From Pseudomonas rubra (GTDB lineage Bacteria; Pseudomonadota; Gammaproteobacteria; Pseudomonadales; Pseudomonadaceae), in assembly GCF_028656935.1 (NCBI RefSeq), contig NZ_JAMDGZ010000019.1, positions 1-64,000 on the forward strand: 64,000 nucleotides of DNA, read 5' to 3'. The notes beneath the pieces are model-generated. The model was not told where the DNA came from. It made no database searches and saw only the letters and a list, made by a program, of their open reading frames with translations. Position 1 is the first letter of the stretch; each line of letters opens with the position of its first letter. The translations under genes and the position numbers were made by a program. Shown one piece after another: positions 47,154-55,303 of this stretch.

Positions 47154-47573
47154 ATGAACAGTTATCAACAGGGCGGTCCGTTACATGATACCCACAGCAA
47201 AGTGATCGGCTATTTGCTGTGGATTTTCGGCTTCACTGGCGCACACCGTTTCTACTACGGCAAGCCGGTCACCGGCACCCTCTGGTTTTGCACCCTGGGC
47301 CTGCTCGGCATCGGCTGGTTGATCGACCTGTTCCTGATTCCGGCAATGGACCGCGAAGCCGACCTGCGCTTTCAGCCGGGTCCTCTGGACTACAGCTTGG
47401 CGTGGATCCTGCTGACCTTCCTGGGAGTATTTGGCGTGCACCGCATGTACCAGGGCAAGTGGATCACGGGCTTGATCTACTTGTGCACTGGCGGGCTGTT
47501 TCTGGTGGGGGTGCTGTATGACTTCTGGACGCTCAATACCCAGGTGTCACTGGCCAACGCCCAGCGGCGCTGA
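47154..47573 (+). CDS. Double TM2-domain membrane protein
   Basis: A 139-residue protein with two tandem TM2-type units: GYLLWIFGFTGAHRFYYGKPVTG followed by a membrane hairpin, and again ILLTFLGVFGVHRMYQGKWITG with a second hairpin (quoted loosely). Each unit has the G-x-H-R-x-Y-x-G-K turn typical of TM2 proteins. AGGGG lies 6 bases before the ATG. An overlapping ATG at 47150 is in another frame. It is a single gene ending at a strong hairpin. Function unknown. Confidence 0.82.
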   Translation: MNSYQQGGPLHDTHSKVIGYLLWIFGFTGAHRFYYGKPVTGTLWFCTLGLLGIGWLIDLFLIPAMDREADLRFQPGPLDYSLAWILLTFLGVFGVHRMYQGKWITGLIYLCTGGLFLVGVLYDFWTLNTQVSLANAQRR

Positions 47574-47579
47574 AGCCTG

Positions 47580-47611
47580 AGGCCTTGTCGCAGTGTGCTG
47601 CGACAAGGCCT
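47580..47611. terminator. Perfect hairpin between the TM2 and SPOR genes
   Basis: AGGCCTTGTCGCAG (47580-47593) and its exact complement (47598-47611) with a TGTG loop give a 14-base stem between two convergent genes. There is no T-run, so termination by this hairpin alone is plausible but not proven. Confidence 0.6.
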
Positions 47612-47621
47612 TGGGGCGGAG

Positions 47622-48311
47622 TTACTGGCGGGTCTGGCGCTGCTGCAACAGCAAGTTGCTGAAGCCGCTGCCGGCCAGTTGCTTCTGCGCCACGGTCAGC
47701 TGTTCACGGTTGCTGAACGGGCCGACCAGTACGCGGTACCAGGTTTCTTCCTTCACCGTACCGGACTCCACCTTGACCGCCTGGCCGAGCAGTATGATCT
47801 GCGCGCGGACCTTGTCGGCATCCGCCTGCTTGCGGAACGAGCCGGCTTGCAGGAAGAACTGGGTGGTGGCCGCCGGCTTGATCACCGGCGGTGCTGGCGG
47901 TGGCGTCTGGCCCAACAGTGCGGCCTGGGCGCGGGCGGTGTCGATCTTCGCCGCTTCCGCCGGGGTGACCGGAGGTTGCGCCGGCACCGGCGGGGTTTTC
48001 TCCGGCACGGCCTCAGGCGGCACTATCACTTCCGATTCCGGCAGCAAGGTGTAGAAGTCGTACTTGGGCTTTACCGGCTGCTGCGGGCTTGGCGCGGTCT
48101 TGTTGGCTTCGGCGACCTTCTCGGCCTTCTGCTGTTCGGGCTTGGTGCGCTTGACCTCGTCGTTGCCAGGCTCAAGCTTCATCAGGAACACGACAAAGGC
48201 GCCCACCGACAGGCCGATTGCCAGCCACAGCCAGCCCGGGATCGGTTGCTTGGCCGGTGGCTGATAGCGACTGGCGCCGCGCTTGGGTGCGGGTTTTTTC
48301 TTGGCAGCCAA
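47622..48311 (-). CDS. SPOR domain protein, inner-membrane anchored (FtsN-like)
   Basis: A 229-residue protein with a basic cytoplasmic N-terminus (AAKKKPAPKRGASRY), one membrane segment (GWLWLAIGLSVGAFVVFLM), a proline- and lysine-rich periplasmic linker and a C-terminal SPOR domain (TQFFLQAGSFRKQADADKVRA to YRVLVGPFSNREQLTVAQKQL). SPOR domains bind denuded glycan at the septum. The gene lies 1 base after argS, an arrangement I recall for the FtsN-like protein of pseudomonads. Confidence 0.88.
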   Translation of the reverse strand: MAAKKKPAPKRGASRYQPPAKQPIPGWLWLAIGLSVGAFVVFLMKLEPGNDEVKRTKPEQQKAEKVAEANKTAPSPQQPVKPKYDFYTLLPESEVIVPPEAVPEKTPPVPAQPPVTPAEAAKIDTARAQAALLGQTPPPAPPVIKPAATTQFFLQAGSFRKQADADKVRAQIILLGQAVKVESGTVKEETWYRVLVGPFSNREQLTVAQKQLAGSGFSNLLLQQRQTRQ

Positions 48312-48312
48312 C

Positions 48313-50049
48313 TTACATGCGCTCCAGGGTTTCCAGGCCGAGCAGTTCCAGACCTTGCTTGAGGGTGCGGCCAGTCAGTGCTGCCAGGCGCAGACGGCTC
48401 TGCTGTTGTTCAGGGGTGTCGGCGCCGAGGATCGGGCAGTTCTCGTAGAAGCTGGAGAACAGGCCGGCAACGTCGTACAGGTAGGTGCACAGCACGTGCG
48501 GCGTGCCTTTTTCGGCGACGTTGTTGAGGATCTCGCCAAACTGCGCCAGGCGCGCGGCCAGGTCCTGCTCCTGGGGTGCTTGCAGGATGATCTGGCCGTC
48601 GACTTCGTCGAAGTTCTTGCCCAGCTTGCGGAACACGCCAGCAACACGGGTGTAGGCGTACAGCAGATAAGGCGCGGTGTTGCCTTCAAAGTTGAGCATC
48701 AATTCGAAGTTGAAGCTGTAGTCGCTGGTGCGGTGCTTGGACAGGTCGGCGTATTTTACTGCGCCAATCCCCACCACTTCACCGATGGTGCGCAGTTCGG
48801 CCTCGGCCAGCTCCGGGTTTTTCTCTTTGACCAGGGCGTAGGCACGCTCCTTGGCTCCGGTCAGCAGGTCGATCAACTTCACCGTGCCGCCGTCGCGGGT
48901 CTTGAACGGACGGCCGTCGGCGCCGTTCATGGTACCGAAGCCCATGTGTTCCATCTGCATCGGGTGGCCGACGAAGCCGGCGCGGCGGGCCACTTCGAAC
49001 ACCTGGTTAAAGTGCAGGGCCTGGCGCTGGTCGACGAAGTACAGGGCGCGATCGGCCTTAAGCACATTGCTGCGGTAGCGCACGGCGGCGAGGTCGGTGG
49101 TGGCGTACAGGTAGCCGCCATCGGCTTTCTGCACGATCACTGGCAGTGGCTCGCCTTCGGCGGTTTTGAACTCTTCAAGGAACACGCACTGGGCGCCCTT
49201 GCTCTCGACCAGCAGGCCTTTGGCCTTGAGGTCGTTGACGACATTGGCCAGGTCGTCGTTGTAGGCGCTCTCGCCCATGACGTCGGCCATGGTCAGCTTG
49301 ACGTTGAGCAGCTCGTAGGTCTTCTGGCAGTGCGACAGCGAGATGTCTTTGAAGCGGGTCCACAGCTTCAGGCATTCCGGATCGCCGGCTTGCAGCTTGA
49401 CCACCAGGCCACGGGCGCGGTCGGCGAAGTCTTCGGATTCGTCGAAGCGTTTCTTCGCGGCGCGGTAGAAGTTCTCCAGGTCCGACAGCTCGTCGCTGGT
49501 GATCGGGTTCTCTTGCAGGTAGGCCATCAGCATGCCGAACTGGGTGCCCCAGTCGCCGACGTGGTTCTGGCGGATCACGTCATCGCCGAGGAACTCCAGC
49601 ACGCGCGACACGGCATCGCCGATGATGGTCGAGCGCAGGTGGCCAACGTGCATCTCCTTGGCCAGGTTCGGTGCCGACAGGTCGACCACCACCTTCTGCT
49701 GCGGGCCGGCCTTGTGCACGCCCAGCTTGGCGTCGGCCAGGGCAGCATCCAGGCGTGCAGCCAGGGCCTGGGTGTTCTGGAAGAAGTTGAGAAAGCCGGG
49801 GCCGGCAATTTCGACCTTGCTGACCTGCTCGTCGGCAGGCAGGGCGGCAATGAGCTTCTCGGCCAGATCGCGAGGCTTCATGCCGGCGGGCTTGGCCAGC
49901 ATCATCGCGATGTTGCTGGCGAAGTCACCGTGGGTCTTGTCCCGGGCGTTCTCCACCTGGATCGCCGGCGTCAGCCCTTCAGGCAGCACACCGTCGGTGA
50001 CGAGTTGGGTGAGGGCTTGCTGGATCAGCTGGCGAATGGTGTCTTTCAT
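48313..50049 (-). CDS. argS: Arginyl-tRNA synthetase
   Basis: ArgS (578 residues), class I synthetase. The HIGH-type motif is [15 protein letters not shown], with N-terminal additional domain ([16 protein letters not shown]) and C-terminal anticodon-binding DALR domain. The KMSKS region is the usual weak arginine form ([14 protein letters not shown]). The ATG at 50049 is the family start. The SPOR gene follows at once. Confidence 0.97.
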   Translation of the reverse strand: MKDTIRQLIQQALTQLVTDGVLPEGLTPAIQVENARDKTHGDFASNIAMMLAKPAGMKPRDLAEKLIAALPADEQVSKVEIAGPGFLNFFQNTQALAARLDAALADAKLGVHKAGPQQKVVVDLSAPNLAKEMHVGHLRSTIIGDAVSRVLEFLGDDVIRQNHVGDWGTQFGMLMAYLQENPITSDELSDLENFYRAAKKRFDESEDFADRARGLVVKLQAGDPECLKLWTRFKDISLSHCQKTYELLNVKLTMADVMGESAYNDDLANVVNDLKAKGLLVESKGAQCVFLEEFKTAEGEPLPVIVQKADGGYLYATTDLAAVRYRSNVLKADRALYFVDQRQALHFNQVFEVARRAGFVGHPMQMEHMGFGTMNGADGRPFKTRDGGTVKLIDLLTGAKERAYALVKEKNPELAEAELRTIGEVVGIGAVKYADLSKHRTSDYSFNFELMLNFEGNTAPYLLYAYTRVAGVFRKLGKNFDEVDGQIILQAPQEQDLAARLAQFGEILNNVAEKGTPHVLCTYLYDVAGLFSSFYENCPILGADTPEQQQSRLRLAALTGRTLKQGLELLGLETLERM

Positions 50050-50145
50050 GGGCTTCTCTTTCGACCGCAAGCGCGGCGGCGCTTCGATGCGCAGGTGGAA
50101 AAACTGGACATTATCCGTTGCCGAGGCGAGGTTGCCAACCACCAA

Positions 50146-50240
50146 TCCCTGTGGGAGCCGGCCTTGCCGGCGATTGCATCAGCGCTTTGTCAGTGAATGC
50201 GAGGTGTCTGCATCGCTGGCAAGGCCAGCTCCCACAGGGA
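50146..50240. repeat. Paired REP-like palindrome, GGCAAGGCC variant
   Basis: Arms 50146-50174 (TCCCTGTGGGAGCCGGCCTT onward) and 50212-50240 are inverted copies with two or three mismatches around a 37-base spacer. They lie between priA and argS on the same strand. Confidence 0.82.
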
Positions 50241-52460
50241 TCAATACAGATCCACCGGATCGACATCCAGCGACCAGCGCACCTGGCGCCCGGACGGCAT
50301 TTGTTCCAACACTAGCAACCAGGCGCTGATCAGTCGATGCAAAGGTGCCCGGGCATTGGCCTGGAGCAACAATTGCGCGCGAAAGCGCCCGGCACGACGC
50401 TCCATGGGTGCGGGCACCGGGCCGAGCAGCTCGATACCGTGCAGGCCTTGTTCGGCCAGCAACTGCTCGGCGGCGCTGCAGGCCTCATCCAGAAAGCCCT
50501 CGGCTTGCCCCGGCTTATGTGCTTCAGCGCGCAACAAGGCCAAATGCGCAAACGGCGGCAGACCGGCAGCACGGCGCTCGCTCAGGGCCTGCTCGGCAAA
50601 GGCGAAGTAGCCCTGCTCGGTCAGTTGCACCAACAAAGGATGGTCGGCCAGGTGGGTTTGAATGATCACCTTGCCCGGCTCTTCGGCGCGGCCGGCGCGC
50701 CCGGCAACCTGAACAATCATCTGCGCCATGCGCTCGCTGGCGCGAAAATCCCCCGAAAACAGCCCGCCGTCGGCATCAAGGATCGACACCAGGGTCACCC
50801 GTGGAAAGTGGTGCCCTTTGGCGAGCATCTGGGTGCCGACCAGGATGCACGGCTGGCCGCGCTGGATGGTGGCGAACAACTGGTTCATCGCGTCCTTGCG
50901 CGAGGTGCTGTCACGGTCGACGCGCAGCACCGGGTAATCCGGAAAGAGAATGTTCAGGCGCTCTTCGGCGCGCTCGGTGCCAGCGCCGACCGGACGCAGG
51001 TCGACCTTGTTGCACTGCGGGCACTGGCGTGGCACCCGCTCGTCATAGCCGCAATGATGGCAACGCAGTTCATTGGAGCGCTGGTGCACAGTCATTCGTG
51101 CATCGCAGCGGGGGCATTCGGACATCCAGCCACAGTCATGGCATAGCAGCGTCGGAGCAAAGCCGCGACGGTTGAGGAACACCAGTACCTGCTGGCCCGC
51201 CGCCAGGGTCTGGCCAATGGCTTGCTGCATTGGCCCGCTGATACCGCTGTCCAGTGGCCGGCTTTTTACATCCAGGCGCAAGAAACGCGGCTGCTGGGCG
51301 CCGCCGGCGCGCTGGTTGAGGCGCAGCAGGCCGTAGCGACCGCTGTGGGCATTGTGCAGGCTCTCCAGTGACGGCGTGGCCGAGCCCAGCAGGATTGGGA
51401 TGTTCTCTTGACGTGCGCGTACCAGCGCCAGGTCGCGGGCGTGGTAGCGCAGGCCTTCCTGCTGTTTATAAGAGCCGTCGTGCTCTTCATCGATGATGAT
51501 CAGCCCGGGGTTTTTCATCGGAGTGAACAGCGCCGAGCGGGTACCGATGATGATGTCGGCTTCGCCATCGCGAGCGGCCAGCCAGGCATCCAGGCGCTCG
51601 CGGTCGTTGACCGCCGAGTGCAGCAAGGCGATACGGGCGTTGAAGCGCTGTTCGAAACGCGCCAGGGTTTGCGGCCCCAGGTTGATTTCCGGAATCAGGA
51701 TCAGCGCCTGCTTGCCGGCTTCGAGGGTTTCGCGGATCAGTTGCAGGTAGACCTCGGTCTTGCCGCTGCCAGTGACCCCGGCCAGGAGAAAGGCATGAAA
51801 ACTGTCAAAACCTGAACGCACCGCATTGAACGCGGCGCGCTGCTCATCATTGAGGGGGAGCTCCGGCTGCGCCAGCCAGCGCTCGTGGCGCTCCTGGGGC
51901 AGGTGGCGACGCACTTCGACCTGCACCAGTTCCTTGGCCAGCAGCAGGTCGAGGCTGTCCTTGCTCAGCATCAGTTTATTCAATAAAGCATGGGCAACGC
52001 CGTGGGGGTGCTGCGCGAGGGTTGCCAGGGCTTCGCGCTGACGCGGTGCGCGGGCAATGCGCGGGTCGTCCAGGCGTGCGCCCGGTACTACTTGCCAGAA
52101 GCGTTCTTGGCGCGCTTGCGCCGGTTCACCCTGGCGCAGCAGCACCGGCAGGGCCCAGCTCAGGGTGTCGCCGAGGCTGTGCTGATAATACTGCGCGGTC
52201 CACAGGCACAGCTTGAACAGCGCCGGTGGCAGCGGCGACACCGGGTCGAGCAAGGCTATTGCCGGTTTCAGTTTGTCGGCCGGCACCTCGCTGGCGTCGC
52301 TGATCTCGATGAGGATGCCGATCATTTCGCGCCGACCGAACGGTACGCGGATACGCATGCCCGGAGTCAGTGCCTGGCGCGCCATGCTCGCCGGTGCCCT
52401 GTAGTCGAACAGCCGCCGCAGGGGCGAGGGCAGGGCAAGGCGTAGAATGACGTCGGACAC
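50241..52460 (-). CDS. priA: Primosomal replication helicase PriA
   Basis: PriA (739 residues) restarts stalled forks by loading the replicative helicase. The N-terminal DNA-binding domain (VILRLALPSPLRRLFDY) is followed by the helicase core: Walker A GVTGSGKTEVYLQ, IIDEEHDGSYKQ, and motif VI VAGRAGR. Zinc cysteines lie in LCHDCGWMSECPRCDARMTVHQ and CHHCGYDERVPRQCPQC. It diverges from rpmE across about 170 bases. Confidence 0.96.
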   Translation of the reverse strand: MSDVILRLALPSPLRRLFDYRAPASMARQALTPGMRIRVPFGRREMIGILIEISDASEVPADKLKPAIALLDPVSPLPPALFKLCLWTAQYYQHSLGDTLSWALPVLLRQGEPAQARQERFWQVVPGARLDDPRIARAPRQREALATLAQHPHGVAHALLNKLMLSKDSLDLLLAKELVQVEVRRHLPQERHERWLAQPELPLNDEQRAAFNAVRSGFDSFHAFLLAGVTGSGKTEVYLQLIRETLEAGKQALILIPEINLGPQTLARFEQRFNARIALLHSAVNDRERLDAWLAARDGEADIIIGTRSALFTPMKNPGLIIIDEEHDGSYKQQEGLRYHARDLALVRARQENIPILLGSATPSLESLHNAHSGRYGLLRLNQRAGGAQQPRFLRLDVKSRPLDSGISGPMQQAIGQTLAAGQQVLVFLNRRGFAPTLLCHDCGWMSECPRCDARMTVHQRSNELRCHHCGYDERVPRQCPQCNKVDLRPVGAGTERAEERLNILFPDYPVLRVDRDSTSRKDAMNQLFATIQRGQPCILVGTQMLAKGHHFPRVTLVSILDADGGLFSGDFRASERMAQMIVQVAGRAGRAEEPGKVIIQTHLADHPLLVQLTEQGYFAFAEQALSERRAAGLPPFAHLALLRAEAHKPGQAEGFLDEACSAAEQLLAEQGLHGIELLGPVPAPMERRAGRFRAQLLLQANARAPLHRLISAWLLVLEQMPSGRQVRWSLDVDPVDLY

Positions 52461-52532
52461 GCGAAAGGTTCTCTGCAGGGGGATTCCAGGACTCGGCGAG
52501 CCTAGCAGACGACCGCCGGTGTAAGCGACAAC

Positions 52533-52560
52533 TTGCGTTGGCTGTTTGCTCTGGTATTAT
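52533..52560 (+). promoter_or_regulatory. Likely promoter of rpmE
   Basis: TTGCGT (52533-52538), 16 bases, then TATTAT (52555-52560) preceded by TGG, an extended -10. It lies 72 bases before the rpmE ATG. The leader then carries the small hairpin CAACA-ATGG-TGTTG. The -35 match is only partial. Confidence 0.5.
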
Positions 52561-52631
52561 TCCGACCCTATTTTGCGTGCGGTATTCAACAATGGTGTTG
52601 AGTGGCGGCACGTCAGCACTGAGGAAACACC

Positions 52632-52847
52632 ATGAAAGCCGATATCCATCCGGTATACGAAGCTGTAGACGTTACCTGCAGCTGCGGTAACAAATTCGTA
52701 ACTCGTTCGACTCTGGCCAAGCCACTGCCGATCGACGTTTGCAACCTCTGCCACCCGTTCTACACCGGTAAGCAGAAGGTCCTGGACACCGGCGGCCGCG
52801 TACAGAAGTTCGCAGATCGCTTCGGCATGTTCGGTGCCAAGAAGTAA
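52632..52847 (+). CDS. rpmE: 50S ribosomal protein L31 (zinc-binding form)
   Basis: L31 (71 residues) bridges the 50S and 30S subunits. The zinc ligands C16, C18, C37 and C40 (TCSCG and CNLCH) show the zinc-containing form; the paralog YkgM lacks them. GAGGAA precedes the ATG. A terminator follows, overlapping the start of the nuclease gene. Confidence 0.97.
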   Translation: MKADIHPVYEAVDVTCSCGNKFVTRSTLAKPLPIDVCNLCHPFYTGKQKVLDTGGRVQKFADRFGMFGAKK

Positions 52848-52867
52848 GATTGCGCGACGCTGGCCCC

Positions 52868-53671
52868 ATGGGTTTGGCATTGCTGCTGAAAAAGGCGTCC
52901 CTTGTGGGCGCCTTTTTTATGGGCGCGATTTGGCAGTTGCCGGCCCAGGCGTTCTGCGCGGCGCCGGTCGATGCCCAGGTAGTCAGCGTGCGCCAGGTGG
53001 TCGATGGCGATACTTTGCGTCTGAATGATGGCCGCAGTGTTCGTCTGATTGGTATCAACGCGCCGGAAATCGGTCGCAAAGGTCGCACCAGCGAAGCCTT
53101 CGCCGAGGCTGCACGCCAGCGCTTGCAGGCCCTGGTCAAGGCCAGTGGCGGCCAGGTGGGCCTGGTTCCGGGTGTCGAGTCGCGGGACAAATACGACCGT
53201 ACCCTGGCGCACGTCTACAGCCGCTCTGGCGACAATTTCGAAGCACAACTGCTCAGTGAAGGCCTTGGCTACCGTGTTGCGGTGGCGCCAAACGTCTCGC
53301 TGACAGGCTGTCAGGAGCAGGCCGAGCGCGCCGCTCGTCAGGCCGGCAAAGGCCTTTGGCGGCAATCGCCACTGACACAGGCGAGCGAGTTGCGTCAGTC
53401 CGGTTTTGCGCTGATAAGTGGCAAGGTGATGGGTATCGAGCGCAATCGCGGGGGTATCTGGATCGAAATCGACGACTCCCTGGTGCTTCAGGTGCCGGCG
53501 CGCTTGCAGCGCAACTTCCCCTCCTCGTTCCTCACCGATCTGAAAGGTCGATCCATCGAAGCGCGCGGCTGGGTGCTGGATCGTTCCCGCAAAGGCGGCT
53601 TGAAACCTGGGCAACAGCGCTGGCTACTGCCATTGACGGATCCGTCGATGCTGGAAAGGGTCGAAAGATAA
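52868..53671 (+). CDS. Exported thermonuclease (SNase) family protein
   Basis: A 267-residue staphylococcal-nuclease-like protein. The signal peptide is KKASLVGAFFMGAIWQLPAQA. The SNase domain (about 35-155) has VVDGDTLRLNDGRSVRLIGINAPEIG, with the metal-binding aspartate and arginine, and SRDKYDRTLAHVY. A C-terminal extension of about 100 residues is a small beta domain. The start is uncertain: the ATG at 52868 has no good ribosome binding site, and the rpmE terminator lies within the signal-peptide codons. An ATG at 52919 would give a short, non-basic leader. Confidence 0.8.
   Translation: MGLALLLKKASLVGAFFMGAIWQLPAQAFCAAPVDAQVVSVRQVVDGDTLRLNDGRSVRLIGINAPEIGRKGRTSEAFAEAARQRLQALVKASGGQVGLVPGVESRDKYDRTLAHVYSRSGDNFEAQLLSEGLGYRVAVAPNVSLTGCQEQAERAARQAGKGLWRQSPLTQASELRQSGFALISGKVMGIERNRGGIWIEIDDSLVLQVPARLQRNFPSSFLTDLKGRSIEARGWVLDRSRKGGLKPGQQRWLLPLTDPSMLERVER
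52889..52918 (+). terminator. Rho-independent terminator of rpmE, inside the nuclease signal-peptide codons
   Basis: AAAAAGGCG (52889-52897) pairs with CGCCTTTTTT (52909-52918), with an inner CCC/GGG and a TTGT loop. It starts about 40 bases after the rpmE stop, the expected place. It also encodes residues of the nuclease signal peptide, so full-length nuclease mRNA from upstream would have to read through it. Confidence 0.85.
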
Positions 53672-53849
53672 AATATTGTCTACATTTTTAATTTCAATTG
53701 TACACATCGAAACCCTTGCAGGCTGTGGCTCTTGGCGGAAAGTCGTAGGTTAAAGCCCTTGACACAAGTGACCGGGCAGTCTTGTCGGCCCTTTGCTCTT
53801 TGCGTATCCTCGGCGGTCCGTCAGAACAGTAAATAGCGGAATGCCCACC

Positions 53850-55118
53850 ATGTCAGATTTGAAAACTGCCGCTCTCGAATACCATGCTCAGCCTCGTCCG
53901 GGGAAACTGAGCGTCGAGCTCACCAAACCTACCGCGACTGCACGCGACCTGGCGCTGGCCTACAGCCCTGGCGTGGCTGAGCCGGTTCGCGAAATCGGTC
54001 GCGATCCGGAACTGGCCTACAAGTACACCGGCAAGGGCAATCTGGTAGCAGTCATTTCCGACGGCACCGCCATCCTTGGTCTGGGTAATCTCGGCCCACT
54101 GGCCTCCAAGCCAGTCATGGAAGGCAAGGGCGTTCTGTTCAAGCGTTTCGCCGGTATCGATGTGTTCGACATCGAAGTCGAATCGGAAAGCCCGCAAGCC
54201 TTTATCGATACCGTACGCCGCATTTCCATCACCTTCGGTGGCATCAACCTTGAAGACATCAAGGCGCCAGAGTGCTTCGAGATCGAGCGCACCCTGATCG
54301 AGCAGTGCGATATTCCGGTATTCCACGATGACCAGCACGGCACCGCGATCGTGACCGCCGCCGGCATGATCAACGCCCTGGAAATCGCTGGCAAAACCCT
54401 GTCCGACGCCAAGATCGTCTGCCTGGGCGCCGGTGCCGCCGCCATCTCCTGCATGAAGCTGCTGGTGAGCATGGGTGCGCAGATCGAGAACATCTTCATG
54501 GTTGACCGCACTGGCGTGATCCACGCTGGCCGTGACGACCTGAACCAGTACAAGGCGGTGTTTGCCCACGCGACCGACAAGCGCACCCTGGCAGACGCCC
54601 TGCAAGGCGCTGACGTGTTCGTCGGCCTGTCCGGCCCGAACCTGCTGAGTGCTGAAGGCCTGAAGTCGATGGCGCCGAACCCGATCGTGTTCGCCTGCTC
54701 CAACCCGGACCCAGAGATCTCCCCGGAGCTGGCTCACGCCACCCGTGATGACGTGATCATGGCCACCGGTCGTTCCGACTACCCGAACCAGGTCAACAAC
54801 GTACTGGGCTTCCCGTTCATCTTCCGCGGTGCCCTGGACGTTCGTGCCAAGCGCATCAACGAAGAAATGAAGATCGCCGCTGCAAACGCCCTGAAAGACC
54901 TGGCCAAACTGCCAGTGCCTAAGGAAGTCTGTGCAGCCTATGGTGTCGACTCCCTGGAATTCGGCCGTGAGTACATCATTCCCAAGCCAATGGATGCCCG
55001 TCTGATCACCCTGGTTTCCGACGCCGTGGCCAAGGCCGCGATCGAGACCGGCGTGGCAACCCTGCCATATCCGAAGAACTACCCGCTCAAAAGCGTGGAT
55101 GACGTGTTCAACGGCTAA
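53850..55118 (+). CDS. NADP-type malic enzyme without phosphotransacetylase domain
   Basis: A 422-residue malate dehydrogenase (oxaloacetate-decarboxylating), converting malate to pyruvate and CO2. Malic-enzyme motifs include YSPGVAEPVREI, FHDDQHGTAIVTAAGMINAL and the nucleotide fold VCLGAGAAAISCMKLL. Unlike MaeB of E. coli it ends after the catalytic and cofactor domains (YPKNYPLKSVDDVFNG). The ATG at 53850 has GGA 9 bases upstream; the ATG at 53841 abuts the same GGA. In Pseudomonas this enzyme usually prefers NADP, but the coenzyme is not evident here. Confidence 0.92.
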   Translation: MSDLKTAALEYHAQPRPGKLSVELTKPTATARDLALAYSPGVAEPVREIGRDPELAYKYTGKGNLVAVISDGTAILGLGNLGPLASKPVMEGKGVLFKRFAGIDVFDIEVESESPQAFIDTVRRISITFGGINLEDIKAPECFEIERTLIEQCDIPVFHDDQHGTAIVTAAGMINALEIAGKTLSDAKIVCLGAGAAAISCMKLLVSMGAQIENIFMVDRTGVIHAGRDDLNQYKAVFAHATDKRTLADALQGADVFVGLSGPNLLSAEGLKSMAPNPIVFACSNPDPEISPELAHATRDDVIMATGRSDYPNQVNNVLGFPFIFRGALDVRAKRINEEMKIAAANALKDLAKLPVPKEVCAAYGVDSLEFGREYIIPKPMDARLITLVSDAVAKAAIETGVATLPYPKNYPLKSVDDVFNG

Positions 55119-55136
55119 GTTGTTGTAGCGTCAAAC

Positions 55137-55171
55137 AAAAAGCCCCGGCTCGTGAGAGTCGGGGCTTTTTT
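55137..55171 (+). terminator. Rho-independent terminator of the malic enzyme gene
   Basis: AAAAAGCCCCG (55137-55147) pairs with CGGGGCTTTTTT (55160-55171) around a 12-base loop, 18 bases past the stop codon. Confidence 0.92.
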
Positions 55172-55204
55172 GTGCGTGATCGTCTGTAGATCGATGTTGG
55201 CTTC

Positions 55205-55276
55205 ATCGCTGGCAAGGCCAGCTCCCACAGGTTCAGCATACGCAGCTCGATTGTGGGAGCCGGCGTTGCCGGCGAT
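55205..55276. repeat. Paired REP-like palindrome, GGCAAGGCC variant
   Basis: Arms 55205-55230 (ATCGCTGGCAAGGCCAGCTC and on) and 55252-55276 form an imperfect inverted repeat between the convergent malic enzyme and ponA genes. Same family as 50146-50240. Confidence 0.82.
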
Positions 55277-55303
55277 GGGCTGGCGAAGCAGCCCCATTGG
55301 TCA

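Noticed and set aside
52850-52867. TTG start for the nuclease upstream of 52868
   Set aside because: It abuts the rpmE stop, lacks a ribosome binding site and adds no useful sequence before the signal peptide.
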